The notes: a model not told the origin generated them from the letters alone. A stretch of DNA of 64,000 bases from Acinetobacter tjernbergiae DSM 14971 = CIP 107465 (GCF_000374425.1 NZ_KB894361.1:78977-142976), one strand, 5' to 3'. Counted from the first letter of the stretch, positions 25,814-38,610 are shown. Numbers and translations: made by a program.

Positions 25814-26623
25814 TTAATTGGTTTTGAAACTTGGTAAGAGTTTTTGCGCTGTAAAAATGAGTGCAAAGCAAAGCGCCATACATAAAACGATACTCAGACC
25901 TGTGGCAATATTTAATGCTGCACTTGACCATAAACCGACAGTGACACCGAACTGTGCCAGTAAAAATGCCCAAATCACCATTTGCTTCGGTGAGTGTGCG
26001 AGCAAACGTGCGCTCAGCGCAGGAATGACGAGCAATGCGCCCATCAGTAGCGAACCCACTGCACGTAGCGCAAGTACAGTAAATAAAGCCAGTAATAGCA
26101 TGAAAATTAAACGTTGCCAGTTGGCACTGACTCCTTCGCTCATGGCAATATCAGGGTCAATCGCAATTTGGATTTGCGCTGACCATGAGCGATAAAGCAC
26201 AGCCAGTGAACTCACAATGACTACGGCAAACATGGGTAAATCAGCCCATTCGATACTGAGTAGATCACCGAACAAATAGCTCAATAATTCGGGACGTAAA
26301 CTCGGAATATGCTGAATCAAGAGCAAGCCTGAGCAGAGTAAGGTTGCTGAGCTTAGAGCGAGGAGGGCATCATTGGGTAGGCGAGAATCATGCAGAACCC
26401 ATAAAATCGCTACCAATAATGCAGCTAAACTGGCTACACCTAACCAAAAGGGTAAATGCAATAAACCTGCAATAGCGACACCCAGTAAAGTTCCGTGCGC
26501 CATGGTGTCGGCAAAAAAAGACATTCTGCGCCAAAGCATCAGGCAGCCGAGTGGTGCTGTCAGGAATACCAGTAGCGACCCCATAATCCAAGCAGGTAAT
26601 AGGAGTTGTAACCATTCCATCAT
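25814..26623 (-). CDS. znuB: zinc ABC transporter permease
   Basis: 269-residue inner-membrane permease with about eight to nine helices (ABC-3 family). LTAPLGCLMLWRRMSFFADT, with the SHG-like MAHGTLLGVAIAGLL loop, and LRAVGSLLMGALLVIPALSA are family signatures. Last gene of zur-znuC-znuB, starting 3 bases after znuC. Imports zinc delivered by ZnuA. Confidence 0.96.
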   Translation of the reverse strand: MMEWLQLLLPAWIMGSLLVFLTAPLGCLMLWRRMSFFADTMAHGTLLGVAIAGLLHLPFWLGVASLAALLVAILWVLHDSRLPNDALLALSSATLLCSGLLLIQHIPSLRPELLSYLFGDLLSIEWADLPMFAVVIVSSLAVLYRSWSAQIQIAIDPDIAMSEGVSANWQRLIFMLLLALFTVLALRAVGSLLMGALLVIPALSARLLAHSPKQMVIWAFLLAQFGVTVGLWSSAALNIATGLSIVLCMALCFALIFTAQKLLPSFKTN

Positions 26624-26626
26624 TGC

Positions 26627-27415
26627 TTAGACCTTTGGTTCGGGGTGAATATGTGGGCGCGGATCATGTGAACATGGTTCGGCATGGTCACTATGCCCAC
26701 AATGATTGTGATGATGCTGGTAGAACATGCGCTGAGTGCCAAAAATCGCTTGGTATTCAGGATGCTGTTGAATGCTTTCAGGTAAACCACTACAGCAAAT
26801 GTGCTTATTGAGACAGACCACGCGATGCGTACCTTGCATCACCCATTGCAAATCATGGGAGACCATTAACACTGCGCAACCATAACGTTCAGGTAAGCTG
26901 CGGACATAGTCGTAGAGTTCAGCTTCGGATTGAATATCCAAACCTTGCATTGGCTCATCAAGCACTAAAATATCAGGTTGACGTAGTAAAGCGCGTGCGA
27001 GTAAAACCCGTTGTCGTTCACCGCCTGACAGTTGTTGTACTTTTGAGGACAGCAGTTTTTGAATCCCTGTATCACGACTGATTTCTTCACGTAAATCAGC
27101 GGCACAAATTTCTAAATCAAGTAAGTCCTGAACACGTAAGGGGAGACTAGCCGAAGGGTTGAATTTTTGTGGGACGTAAGCCAGTTTTAATTTCTTAGAA
27201 AAGTGAACTTTTCCTTTATTGGGTGACATGATGCCAAGTAAGACTTTAATTAACGTCGACTTACCTGCACCATTTGGTCCTATGAGCGTTACAATTTCTT
27301 TTGCTTGTAATGCAAAATCAATATTTCTCAAAATATCTCGCTCATCCCGTCGAACCGAAATATTCTCCAATTGAATAAGTGGAGTACTTACTGAGGTGTG
27401 TTGCACTGATGACAT
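26627..27415 (-). CDS. znuC: zinc ABC transporter ATP-binding protein with His-rich tail
   Basis: 262 residues. Walker A GPNGAGKST at 46-54, signature LSGGERQ at 129-135, Walker B ILVLDEP at 149-155. The last 30 or so residues are an unusual His/Cys-rich tail (HHHNHCGHSDHAEPCSHD) that could hold zinc on the cytosolic side. It overlaps the 3' end of zur by 28 bases, so the two are translationally linked. Confidence 0.97.
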   Translation of the reverse strand: MSSVQHTSVSTPLIQLENISVRRDERDILRNIDFALQAKEIVTLIGPNGAGKSTLIKVLLGIMSPNKGKVHFSKKLKLAYVPQKFNPSASLPLRVQDLLDLEICAADLREEISRDTGIQKLLSSKVQQLSGGERQRVLLARALLRQPDILVLDEPMQGLDIQSEAELYDYVRSLPERYGCAVLMVSHDLQWVMQGTHRVVCLNKHICCSGLPESIQQHPEYQAIFGTQRMFYQHHHNHCGHSDHAEPCSHDPRPHIHPEPKV

Positions 27416-27885
27416 TTTCCAGAAATCTCAATAATGCTGTGTTGAGCAGAAAATTGGTCAGAAGCAGCAAGTTGATCAAGCTGTTGAATCAAGCCTTGTG
27501 CTGAAGCTTCTTTGACCGAATGACATTCAGTGCAAATCAGAAATGCAGCTTGGTGTCCTTCACGTGGATGGCAACATGGAATATAAGCATTAATAGAGGT
27601 TAATCTATGAATTAAGCCTTTCTCTAATAAAAAGTCTAAAGTGCGATAAACTGTTGGTGGGGCAGCAGGGCGGTCTGCTTGTCCTTTAATTTTAGCCAAT
27701 AAATCATAAGCTCCCATGGGTGCCGATGCATTTAAAATGAGTTCAAGTACTTCTTTACGCAAAGGGGTTAGGCGAGCGCCAACCGCAGTACATAAACTTT
27801 CTGCTTCAGCAAGTCGAGCTTTAATATCATGATGACCGTGGACACCATGTAAAGCATTGTCATGTTCATGAGAACAAGAACCCAT
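27388..27885 (-). CDS. zur: zinc uptake regulator (Fur family)
   Basis: 165 residues. Winged helix LTPLRKEVLELILNASAPMG and PPTVYRTLDFLLEKGLIHRL, then the dimer domain with CTECHSVKE and the end KCHQCN carrying structural-zinc cysteines. The N-terminal 20 residues are extra and His-rich (CSHEHDNALHGVHGHHD). Represses zinc uptake genes when zinc is sufficient. First gene of the zur-znuC-znuB operon and divergent from znuA. Confidence 0.96.
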   Translation of the reverse strand: MGSCSHEHDNALHGVHGHHDIKARLAEAESLCTAVGARLTPLRKEVLELILNASAPMGAYDLLAKIKGQADRPAAPPTVYRTLDFLLEKGLIHRLTSINAYIPCCHPREGHQAAFLICTECHSVKEASAQGLIQQLDQLAASDQFSAQHSIIEISGKCHQCNTPQ

Positions 27886-28060
27886 AATTTGACCCCATTA
27901 TTTTTGTAGAATCTATTGATTGTTCATGAGCCGTAGCTTTTATTGGCATTTCAATAGACTCGCTATCATAACATGCAATTCAGAATAACGATCTATATAA
28001 GTTAAGCGTGTGGAAGATAGCGTAATCAATCTAAAATAGGCATAGGCATTTTTTAACTTT

Positions 28061-28075
28061 TGTTATATTATAACG
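28061..28075. promoter_or_regulatory. Zur box in the zur-znuA intergenic region
   Basis: TGTTATATTATAACG contains GTTATA-T-TATAAC, a perfect palindrome of the Zur consensus, 27 bases upstream of the znuA ATG. It probably overlaps the znuA promoter. Confidence 0.85.
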
Positions 28076-28101
28076 TGTTTGCTAAATTGAGTACTATTGC
28101 G

Positions 28102-28941
28102 ATGTTGCGCCTTTTTGTTTTTGTTTTCTTTTCGATGTTAAGTACATGGGGATGGACTCAAAGTTTGGTGGTTTCAACACATCCGATTTACTTGATTGCA
28201 AAAGCAGTGACTCAGGGTATAGAAGAACCTGTACTACTGCTTCGAGATCAAACGGGTCATGATGTTCAACTTACACCAGCGCACCGTAAAGCCATTCAAG
28301 ATGCTTCATTGGTGTTATGGTTAGGTAAAGCGCATGAAGCACCTTTGGAAAAATTGTTAAGTCAGAATCGTAAAGCAATCGCACTCTTAAATTCAGGTAT
28401 CTTAACAACGCTTCCACAACGTAATTTACGTGGTGGCGCTTTAGCAAATACGGTAGATAGTCATGTATGGTTAGACCCGAATAATGCAGTGCGGATTGCA
28501 TTTTTTATCGCAACATTACGTTCGCAACAATATCCAGATAATAAAATAAAGTACTTAAATAACGCGAAAAGCTTTGCACAACAAATGCTACAGGCTTCAC
28601 AGCAATATGAAAGCTCGAATAAAGCGAAACCTTATTGGTCGTATCATGATGCATATCAATATTTAGAACGAGCACTGAATTTAAAATTTGCAGGTGCATT
28701 AACTGATGATCCGCATATTGCACCCACAATTGCGCAAATTAAATACTTAAAAGACAGCCGCCCTAAAGTTGAAATGTGTTTGTTGGCGGAAACTTCAGCA
28801 AGCAGCAGTCAATATCAAAAATTAAATCCAGTCATCTTTCAATCTGTTGATGAGAGTATGCGTGGTGAGGATAATTTTGTAACAGCGTGGAAGAAATTGG
28901 CTGCAAAAACTGACAAGTGCGTACTAAGTGCTCAAAATTGA
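28102..28941 (+). CDS. znuA: zinc ABC transporter substrate-binding protein
   Basis: 280 residues. Signal peptide MLRLFVFVFFSMLSTWGWTQ. Zinc ligands are expected at the His residues in DQTGHDVQL, SHVWLDP and SYHDAYQYLE, with an acidic residue near the end. The His-rich loop found in E. coli ZnuA is missing; a short NLRGGALANTVD lies at that place. ATG 28102 is preferred because the in-frame TTG at 28060 sits inside the Zur box and would spoil the signal peptide. Confidence 0.94.
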   Translation: MLRLFVFVFFSMLSTWGWTQSLVVSTHPIYLIAKAVTQGIEEPVLLLRDQTGHDVQLTPAHRKAIQDASLVLWLGKAHEAPLEKLLSQNRKAIALLNSGILTTLPQRNLRGGALANTVDSHVWLDPNNAVRIAFFIATLRSQQYPDNKIKYLNNAKSFAQQMLQASQQYESSNKAKPYWSYHDAYQYLERALNLKFAGALTDDPHIAPTIAQIKYLKDSRPKVEMCLLAETSASSSQYQKLNPVIFQSVDESMRGEDNFVTAWKKLAAKTDKCVLSAQN

Positions 28942-28998
28942 TAAAAAAAATAAAAATGAGTTGACTCTAGCGTCGAAAAATATGCTAACGAAAAAAAC

Positions 28999-29047
28999 CG
29001 ACTTAAGTCGAGAAAAGATTGCATGTTCAAGGGTGTAACTCTATAAT
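28999..29047 (+). promoter_or_regulatory. main promoter of the ATP synthase operon
   Basis: TTGCAT at 29019-29024, a 17-base spacer, TATAAT at 29042-29047: a near-consensus sigma70 promoter. A perfect 12-base palindrome CGACTTAAGTCG (28999-29010) lies right upstream of the -35 and may be a protein site or the end of the znuA transcript. Confidence 0.85.
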
Positions 29048-29111
29048 GCCTGCGATTCGAAACGATCATCAATAAAACTTGTCAAGCAGTTGTACTGTAA
29101 GTGGGTAAAAA

Positions 29112-29510
29112 ATGAGCCAAACTAGTCGTATGATTGACCGACGATTAGCAAAAGCTTTGGTCTTCTTACAGGCGTGTATGATTCCTGTTGCGGCTTTGCT
29201 TGCATGGGGTGTTCAGGACACTATTGCTGCCTTGAGTGCTGCGCTTGGGGCTTTGGTCTGTTGGTTGGCGCATTGTTATTTTGCTTGGCAGTCGTTTAGA
29301 ACGGCAGGCGCAAGAGCATCAAAACAAGTCATGCTCAATATGTATCGAGGGATGCTCGGCAAGTTTGCAATTGTGATTGTGGGTTTTATTTTAATTTTAA
29401 GCAATGTAAAACCGTTGTCACCGGTTGCGTTGTTTGGTGGATTTATACTTGTTCAAGCAATGACGTGGGTTGCACCTTTTTGGGCATCACGTTTAAAAAA
29501 ACGAGTGTAA
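29112..29510 (+). CDS. atpI: ATP synthase protein I
   Basis: 132 residues with four hydrophobic helices (LVFLQACMIPVAALLAWGVQ onward), the layout of AtpI, which helps c-ring assembly and magnesium uptake. First gene of the atp operon, 65 bases after the promoter -10, and 99 bases before atpB. Confidence 0.9.
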   Translation: MSQTSRMIDRRLAKALVFLQACMIPVAALLAWGVQDTIAALSAALGALVCWLAHCYFAWQSFRTAGARASKQVMLNMYRGMLGKFAIVIVGFILILSNVKPLSPVALFGGFILVQAMTWVAPFWASRLKKRV

Positions 29511-29606
29511 GGCACATTTTGAGATTTTTGGAAGTAGGAACGAGATTATTGCAGTTCGCATGATTTGTTTCGCTTCTTTTTAATGATTGACATTGACCAG
29601 GTGTGA

Positions 29607-30485
<879 letters not shown>

Positions 30486-30534
30486 TGGTATTGCCTAATT
30501 ATCAACCGATAGTTAGGCTTAAATTTTAGTTTAA

Positions 30535-30813
<279 letters not shown>

Positions 30814-30853
30814 TTGGCTTCATTTCTAAATCCACCATTTGAGGAATAGCGAA

Positions 30854-31324
30854 ATGAATATCAACCTCACATTGATTGGTCAGGCGATATCATTTGCGAT
30901 CTTTGTCGCATTTTGTATGAAATTCGTTTGGCCACCACTAATCAATGCGATTAGTGAGCGTCAGCGTAAAATTGCTGATGGCTTAAATGCTGCTGAAAAA
31001 GCGAAAGCTGACCTTGCTGATGCGCAAGCACAAGTTAAGGCAGAATTAGACGCAGCAAAAGCACAAGCGGCTCAATTGATCGAACAAGCGAACCGTCGTG
31101 CAGCACAATTGGTCGAAGAAGCGCGTACCCAAGCATCTGCTGAAGGTGAACGTATTCGTCAACAGGCGAAAGAAACTGTTGATCAAGACATCAATGCTGC
31201 TCGCGAAGAATTACGTCAACAAGTTGCTGCTTTGGCAGTTGCTGGCGCAGAAAAAATTCTGAACCAACAAGTTGACGCAGAAGCTCATAATGCCATGCTG
31301 ACTCAGCTGGCTGCTAAACTATAA
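30854..31324 (+). CDS. atpF: ATP synthase F0 subunit b
   Basis: 156 residues: one N-terminal transmembrane helix ([20 protein letters not shown]) and a long Ala/Gln/Glu-rich coiled coil forming the stator stalk. ATG 30854 with GAGGAATAG upstream is chosen over the TTG at 30839. Confidence 0.97.
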   Translation: MNINLTLIGQAISFAIFVAFCMKFVWPPLINAISERQRKIADGLNAAEKAKADLADAQAQVKAELDAAKAQAAQLIEQANRRAAQLVEEARTQASAEGERIRQQAKETVDQDINAAREELRQQVAALAVAGAEKILNQQVDAEAHNAMLTQLAAKL

Positions 31325-31336
31325 GCGAGGCGAAAT

Positions 31337-31873
31337 ATGGCTGAACTCTTGACGTTAGCACGCCCGTATGCAAAAGCAGCATTTGCTTTCGCTTCTGAGC
31401 AAGGTGCAACTGACAATTGGTCGAATGCGTTACAAGTGCTCAGTGCTGCGGTGCAAGATGAAGCATTTTCCGCTTATTTAAATCGCCCTGAGCTGACTCC
31501 TGCGGAGCAGGTAAGTCTTTTTGCGAAAGTTTTAGGTGAAGATCAAACTCAAGCTGTGTCTAATTTCTTGACATTGCTTGCAGACAACGATCGTTTAGTT
31601 TTATTGCCTGAAATTGCAGCAGAATATGAGTTACTTAAATCGCAGAACAACAACACATTGGAAGTAGAAATTGAATCTGCTTTTCCAATTGATGCGACAC
31701 AAGAGCATATTTTAGCTCATGCGCTTGAGAAACGTTTTAACAGAACTGTTCATGTGACTGTTAGCGTTAATCCAGCGTTAATCGCAGGTGTTGTGATTCA
31801 TGCAGGCGACCAAGTGATAGATGACTCTGCGCTTAACAAGCTTGAAAAAATGCGGACTCGTCTTCTTGCGTAA
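31337..31873 (+). CDS. atpH: ATP synthase F1 subunit delta
   Basis: 178 residues joining the b stalk to F1. Start [15 protein letters not shown] and the [20 protein letters not shown] end are the family signatures. Starts 12 bases after atpF. Confidence 0.97.
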   Translation: MAELLTLARPYAKAAFAFASEQGATDNWSNALQVLSAAVQDEAFSAYLNRPELTPAEQVSLFAKVLGEDQTQAVSNFLTLLADNDRLVLLPEIAAEYELLKSQNNNTLEVEIESAFPIDATQEHILAHALEKRFNRTVHVTVSVNPALIAGVVIHAGDQVIDDSALNKLEKMRTRLLA

Positions 31874-31915
31874 TAGCAATAAGACTGAACTTAAAAAAGA
31901 TTGAGGAATAGCGCA

Positions 31916-33460
31916 ATGCAACAACTGAATCCATCCGAGATCAGTGCGCTCATTAAACAGCGTATCGGCGATCTGGACACCAGCGCGACCGCGAAGAATG
32001 AAGGTACTATCGTCATGGTATCTGACGGTATCGTGCGTATTCACGGTCTTGCGGATGCAATGTACGGTGAAATGATCGAATTCGACGGCGGCTTATTTGG
32101 TATGGCACTGAACCTAGAACAGGATTCAGTGGGTGCCGTTGTTTTAGGTAACTACCTAAGCCTGCAAGAAGGTCAAAAAGCTCGTTGTACAGGTCGTGTA
32201 TTAGAAGTTCCGGTTGGTCCTGAACTTCTTGGCCGTGTCGTAGACGCTTTGGGTAATCCTATTGATGGTAAAGGCCCAATTGATGCGAAATTAACTGATG
32301 CTGTTGAAAAAGTAGCACCAGGCGTAATTTGGCGTCAGTCTGTCGACGAACCTGTTCAAACGGGTTATAAATCAGTTGATACCATGATCCCTGTAGGTCG
32401 TGGTCAGCGTGAGTTGATTATTGGTGACCGTCAAACTGGTAAAACAGCAATGGCGATCGATGCGATCATCGCTCAGAAAAACTCTGGCATTAAATGTGTA
32501 TACGTTGCGATTGGTCAAAAACAATCAACAATTGCAAACGTTGTACGTAAGCTAGAAGAAACTGGCGCTATGGCGTATACAACTGTTGTCGCAGCTGCGG
32601 CCGCTGATCCTGCAGCAATGCAGTATTTAGCTCCGTACTCTGGTTGTACAATGGGTGAATACTTCCGTGACCGCGGTGAAGATGCGTTAATTATTTATGA
32701 TGATTTGTCTAAGCAAGCTGTTGCTTACCGTCAAATTTCATTGTTATTACGTCGTCCACCAGGTCGTGAAGCGTATCCAGGTGACGTATTCTATCTTCAC
32801 TCGCGTCTTCTTGAACGTGCTTCGCGCGTTTCAGCTGATTACGTTGAGAAATTCACTAACGGTGCAGTAACTGGTCAAACAGGTTCTTTAACTGCATTAC
32901 CGATTATTGAAACTCAAGCGGGTGACGTATCTGCATTCGTACCAACCAACGTAATTTCGATTACTGACGGTCAGATCTTCTTAGAAACATCATTATTCAA
33001 CGCAGGTATTCGTCCTGCTGTGAACGCGGGTATCTCTGTATCTCGTGTTGGTGGTTCTGCTCAAACTAAGATCATCAAAAAATTGTCTGGTGGTATCCGT
33101 ACTGCTTTAGCACAATACCGTGAGTTGGCTGCGTTTGCTCAGTTCGCTTCTGATCTTGATGAAGCAACTCGTAAGCAACTTGAGCATGGTCAACGTGTAA
33201 CTGAGTTAATGAAGCAAAAACAATATGCTCCTTACTCAATTGCTGACCAAGCTGTTTCTGTTTATGCATCTAACGAAGGTTATATGACTGACGTAGAAGT
33301 GAAGAAAATCGTAGACTTTGATACTGCGTTAATTTCTTACTTCCGTTCTGAATATGCTGCGTTAATGCAACAGATCGATGAAACTGGTGATTACAACAAA
33401 GACATCGAAGCAGCATTCAAAGCAGGTATTGAGAGCTTCAAAGCGACTCAAACTTACTAA
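31916..33460 (+). CDS. atpA: ATP synthase F1 subunit alpha
   Basis: 514 residues. Non-catalytic nucleotide-binding subunit with Walker [14 protein letters not shown], signature [13 protein letters not shown], and the catalytic-site arginine in the region [16 protein letters not shown] segment typical of the family. ATG 31916 (GAGGAATAGCGCA upstream) gives the usual MQQLNPSEI start; the in-frame start at 31901 is rejected. Confidence 0.98.
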   Translation: MQQLNPSEISALIKQRIGDLDTSATAKNEGTIVMVSDGIVRIHGLADAMYGEMIEFDGGLFGMALNLEQDSVGAVVLGNYLSLQEGQKARCTGRVLEVPVGPELLGRVVDALGNPIDGKGPIDAKLTDAVEKVAPGVIWRQSVDEPVQTGYKSVDTMIPVGRGQRELIIGDRQTGKTAMAIDAIIAQKNSGIKCVYVAIGQKQSTIANVVRKLEETGAMAYTTVVAAAAADPAAMQYLAPYSGCTMGEYFRDRGEDALIIYDDLSKQAVAYRQISLLLRRPPGREAYPGDVFYLHSRLLERASRVSADYVEKFTNGAVTGQTGSLTALPIIETQAGDVSAFVPTNVISITDGQIFLETSLFNAGIRPAVNAGISVSRVGGSAQTKIIKKLSGGIRTALAQYRELAAFAQFASDLDEATRKQLEHGQRVTELMKQKQYAPYSIADQAVSVYASNEGYMTDVEVKKIVDFDTALISYFRSEYAALMQQIDETGDYNKDIEAAFKAGIESFKATQTY

Positions 33461-33537
33461 GTTAAGCTTTAGTTAAGTTTGGTTCACGGATCAACCTTCG
33501 GAAGCTCGAAAGGGCTTTCGAATACTAGGTTAAGCGT

Positions 33538-34407
33538 ATGGCAAATTTAAAAGAAATTCGCGCCAAAGTAGCTAGTATCAAGAGCACGCAAAAGATTACT
33601 CGCGCGATGCAAATGGTAGCTGCTTCTAAAATGCGTCGTGCGCAAGAGCGCATGGCTCAGGGCCGTCCGTATGCCGATAATATGCGCCGTGTAATTGCTC
33701 ATTTGGTCCAAGCAAACCCTGAATATAAACATCGTTATATGGTTGATCGCCCTGTTAAGCGCGTTGGCTATATCGTAGTGTCTTCAGATCGTGGTTTGGC
33801 AGGTGGCTTGAACATTAACTTGTTCAAGAAAGTTGTGCAGCATGTCAAAGCACAACAAGAGCAGTCAATTGAAGTTGAATTTGCTTTGATTGGTCAAAAA
33901 GCGGTTTCGTTTTTTAAGAGTTACGGCGGTAAAGTACTAGGTGCAACCACTCAATTAGGTGATGCGCCAAGTTTGGAACAGTTAACTGGCTCAGTGCAAA
34001 TTATGCTTGATGCATTTGATAAGGGCGAATTAGATCGTATCTATCTCGTATCAAATGGCTTCATCAATGCAATGACACAACAGCCTAAAGTAGAACAACT
34101 TGTTCCTTTGGCACCAGCAGCCGCAGGTGATGATCTTAACCGTACTTATGGTTGGGATTACCTCTATGAACCAGAAGCAGAAGATTTGTTAAATGGTTTG
34201 TTGGTTCGCTATATCGAGTCTATGGTTTATCAAGGTGTGATTGAAAACATCGCCTGTGAGCAATCTGCACGTATGGTCGCTATGAAAGCAGCGACAGATA
34301 ACGCAGGTGATCTCATCAAGAGCCTACAACTCATTTATAACAAGCTGCGTCAAGCCGCGATTACTCAGGAAATTTCCGAGATCGTTGGCGGTGCCGCTGC
34401 CGTTTAA
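33538..34407 (+). CDS. atpG: ATP synthase F1 subunit gamma
   Basis: 289 residues forming the central rotor shaft. N-terminal helix [20 protein letters not shown] and C-terminal [21 protein letters not shown] coil together within the alpha-beta ring. Standard length. Confidence 0.98.
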   Translation: MANLKEIRAKVASIKSTQKITRAMQMVAASKMRRAQERMAQGRPYADNMRRVIAHLVQANPEYKHRYMVDRPVKRVGYIVVSSDRGLAGGLNINLFKKVVQHVKAQQEQSIEVEFALIGQKAVSFFKSYGGKVLGATTQLGDAPSLEQLTGSVQIMLDAFDKGELDRIYLVSNGFINAMTQQPKVEQLVPLAPAAAGDDLNRTYGWDYLYEPEAEDLLNGLLVRYIESMVYQGVIENIACEQSARMVAMKAATDNAGDLIKSLQLIYNKLRQAAITQEISEIVGGAAAV

Positions 34408-34419
34408 CATTATTTTTGA

Positions 34420-35829
<1,410 letters not shown>

Positions 35830-35857
35830 TTAGCAACTCTAATTTAAGGAGATTCTC

Positions 35858-36277
35858 ATGGCGACAATGCAATGTGATGTGGTAAGTGTCAAAGAGTCAA
35901 TTTACTCTGGGCAAGTAACCATGTTAATCGCAAAAGGTGCGGGTGGTGAGCTAGGTATTTTACCAGGGCATGCGCCACTTGTAACTTTACTCCAACCGGG
36001 GCCGATCCGTGTTCAGTTGGAAAATGGTACAGAAGAAATCGTGTATGTATCAGGCGGTGTGTTAGAAGTTCAACCTCATGTTGTGACTGTGCTTGCAGAT
36101 ACTGCAATCCGTGCTGACAACTTGGATGAAGCTGCAATTATGGAAGCTCGTAAACAAGCTGAACAATTGTTAGCAAATCAAAAGAGTGATTTGGACTCGG
36201 CTGCTGCCCTTGCTGCGCTTGCAGAAACAGCGGCTCAGCTTGAAACCATTCGTAAAATCAAGAATCGTGCAATGTAA
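35858..36277 (+). CDS. atpC: ATP synthase F1 subunit epsilon
   Basis: 139 residues: N-terminal beta sandwich (LGILPGHAPLVTLLQPGPIR) and C-terminal helical hairpin that inhibits ATP hydrolysis. Last gene of the operon, followed by a strong terminator. Confidence 0.98.
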   Translation: MATMQCDVVSVKESIYSGQVTMLIAKGAGGELGILPGHAPLVTLLQPGPIRVQLENGTEEIVYVSGGVLEVQPHVVTVLADTAIRADNLDEAAIMEARKQAEQLLANQKSDLDSAAALAALAETAAQLETIRKIKNRAM

Positions 36278-36296
36278 TTGCTGATTTAAGATTGAG

Positions 36297-36322
36297 AAAG
36301 CCACCGTAAGGTGGCTTTTTTA
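36297..36322 (+). terminator. terminator of the atp operon
   Basis: AAAGCCACC/GGTGGCTTT stem, GTAA loop, T-run. Confidence 0.92.
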
Positions 36323-36426
36323 TTCACTAAAAACATAATAAGATGATACTTTAGAGAGGTAGTTTTGTTGTTGATCTAAATTTCTATTCAATAAATAGCG
36401 CCTATAAAAATTCGATTAGGAAGCAT

Positions 36427-38577
36427 ATGTTAGCAAGCAATATTCTAAAGTTGCGTTTAGATCGCATTGAACAACAAGGGCATCATTTATCAGTTAAAGA
36501 TCAACTGAAACTTGTGACATTAGCTCAACCAGAATTAACAGCAGGTTTGTATTCTCAGCTATTTCAGGTCACTTTACCTAAAATATGGCATTTTCAACAT
36601 CATAATGCTGAAGAAATTGCATGTTCATTGCGTTTAATTGAACTGATTGATCGCGTTTTTATTCCTAAATATAAGCAACATGCCCATCGGTTTGCATGGT
36701 TTGAACAATGCTTGGTATTCCGTTTGCAATATGCTGACCAAGGCTTAAACCAACAAGATTTATATGACGTCACTTCACATTTAGAGAAATGTAAAGAAAG
36801 CCCGCAAAAACTCAGTATCTTGAAACAACTCCATGAGCAATATGATGAAATTGCAATTCAGCTTGCGCTTGCCAAAGCTTATCAAGCATTACAAGATTGG
36901 TCGCCTGCCATTGAGATTTATCAGAGGGTAGTTAAACAGCAAGCAACGCAGTTAGAAAATATTGACTATGACTTCATTTATTGTTTATTAAATCGAAATT
37001 ATTCTTCAAATCAACAAAAAAATAGTGATGTGATTGAAGCTTTGCAACGTTTAGCAGCGTTAGACCCGATTCAGCAACAAGCGAAACATACTCAATTTAC
37101 ACAGTGGGCTGTTTCATTGATGTTACCTGAATCTATGCAATTGAACTCAATGGATACAACAACTCACTTTATTAGCTTACAACGTCGTTTAAAACAGGTC
37201 GGCTATTCTTTAAATGATTGGTTAATCGCCAATGATTTTATTATTCCTTACTATAAAAATAGCATCGAAAAAGCACCTAAGCTTTTAAATAATCATGAAA
37301 TTGTTGTGAATTTAGACCGCCATAAATTAGCCAATACCGCTTTAAAGGCTATTTTAACCAATCGGGATTTAAAATTGGTCAGTGGTGTGAATGCTGCGAA
37401 TTATAGTCTTGGTTTTATTTGGAATTATCTACAGATTAATCCTTTGGTTTTAGATGCTTTGGTGGCAGCGTCCCAAGCGAGTCCAGATGCATTTTATAAT
37501 TTAAAACAAATCCCAGCACCAGATTATGATCATGATGCGGCGTTACAACATTTGTCATCTTATTTAGCTAAACAACAAGTCGCTTATAACTTAAGTCAAC
37601 AAGGTCATACGATTGAATTTGCTGAACATTCACACTTATCGGGCTTTGACCTGATTGTGGATGGAACGCCAATGCAGGTGAAGTGTTCGCTAGATGGTGA
37701 AGCAGTTGAGAAATTTGCACAGCAGCATCCACATATTGCCATCATTGTGAATATTGAATTAGCGCATTTACAAGAAAAGTATCCTTCAATTTTTGCAGAT
37801 TTAGCACTCAGTCATGAGGCTGTACAACGGACGGCACAATTGAGTTTGAAATATCCCGTTGGTGTAGATGGCTATCTGCCGATTCCTTTGATGAATACGG
37901 GTTTTGCAGTGTACCGTAACTTTAATCAAGCACAGAGAAAACAAATTCGTCCTTATTCACAGCCTAGTTCAACCATGAAGAATGGTTTGGCGGTTGGTGC
38001 TGCAATTGGTGGTGTTGTAACTGGCTCAATTGGTGCGTTTGTGGTGGGGAGTCTTGCAGTTTATCGAACTTGGCGAATACAAAAGATAGAGCAACGTAAA
38101 CCTTTGCAGCAAAAGCAACAGTTGTTGATGCAGCGTAATCAAATTATGGATCTACTGATTGATTTTGCGGAGTGGTTTAGTCAGAATTTATTACAATATC
38201 GTGTTGATATTTATGCGTACCAATTGCGGCAAATTGAAATGAAGCTTATGGGGCGAATTTCTGAAGCGGTTATTTCCACCACTTTATTTGCTTATAAATT
38301 CGAAGCCCACCAACGTGCCTATCAGTTGCATATATGGATGCAGAAACAATTGGCGGATGACAATCCGAAGCAAAAAGTACAAGCGGGTTGGGTTGCACTC
38401 GCCCAGTCGAATCAATTTATGTCGGTTGAGCTAAAACAGCGAGTTCGTCATATTAATGCCGAACTCGAAAAATATAAACAGATGACTCGATACGGTGTGC
38501 AGCTAGAACATCTATCTCGACAACCCCATGATCATATGATGCAGTCAAATCATATTATTCCAAGCATGATTATGTAG
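36427..38577 (+). CDS. unrecognised 716-residue protein: TPR-like part, D...QxK nuclease-like motif, glycine-rich membrane segment
   Basis: I do not recognise this gene as a named family. Residues about 60-230 are helical and TPR-like (IAIQLALAKAYQALQDWSPA, then IEIYQRVV). Residues about 378-445 read VAYNLSQQGHTIEF, SGFDLIVDG and MQVKC, a pattern like variant PD-(D/E)xK nuclease cores (Asp408, Gln417, Lys419) of the Mrr/Vsr type. Residues about 518-547 are a Gly-zipper-like hydrophobic stretch (LAVGAAIGGVVTGSIGAFVV). The C-terminal 170 residues are helical. AGGAAGC precedes the ATG. Monocistronic, no obvious partner. The nuclease reading is inference; loss of activity is also possible. Confidence 0.75.
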   Translation: MLASNILKLRLDRIEQQGHHLSVKDQLKLVTLAQPELTAGLYSQLFQVTLPKIWHFQHHNAEEIACSLRLIELIDRVFIPKYKQHAHRFAWFEQCLVFRLQYADQGLNQQDLYDVTSHLEKCKESPQKLSILKQLHEQYDEIAIQLALAKAYQALQDWSPAIEIYQRVVKQQATQLENIDYDFIYCLLNRNYSSNQQKNSDVIEALQRLAALDPIQQQAKHTQFTQWAVSLMLPESMQLNSMDTTTHFISLQRRLKQVGYSLNDWLIANDFIIPYYKNSIEKAPKLLNNHEIVVNLDRHKLANTALKAILTNRDLKLVSGVNAANYSLGFIWNYLQINPLVLDALVAASQASPDAFYNLKQIPAPDYDHDAALQHLSSYLAKQQVAYNLSQQGHTIEFAEHSHLSGFDLIVDGTPMQVKCSLDGEAVEKFAQQHPHIAIIVNIELAHLQEKYPSIFADLALSHEAVQRTAQLSLKYPVGVDGYLPIPLMNTGFAVYRNFNQAQRKQIRPYSQPSSTMKNGLAVGAAIGGVVTGSIGAFVVGSLAVYRTWRIQKIEQRKPLQQKQQLLMQRNQIMDLLIDFAEWFSQNLLQYRVDIYAYQLRQIEMKLMGRISEAVISTTLFAYKFEAHQRAYQLHIWMQKQLADDNPKQKVQAGWVALAQSNQFMSVELKQRVRHINAELEKYKQMTRYGVQLEHLSRQPHDHMMQSNHIIPSMIM

Positions 38578-38610
38578 ATGTGTGATTTAAACGAAATACA
38601 TTTTATTCAA

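Noticed and set aside
28060..28101. Upstream TTG start for znuA
   Set aside because: It lies inside the Zur box and would place 14 residues before a good signal peptide.
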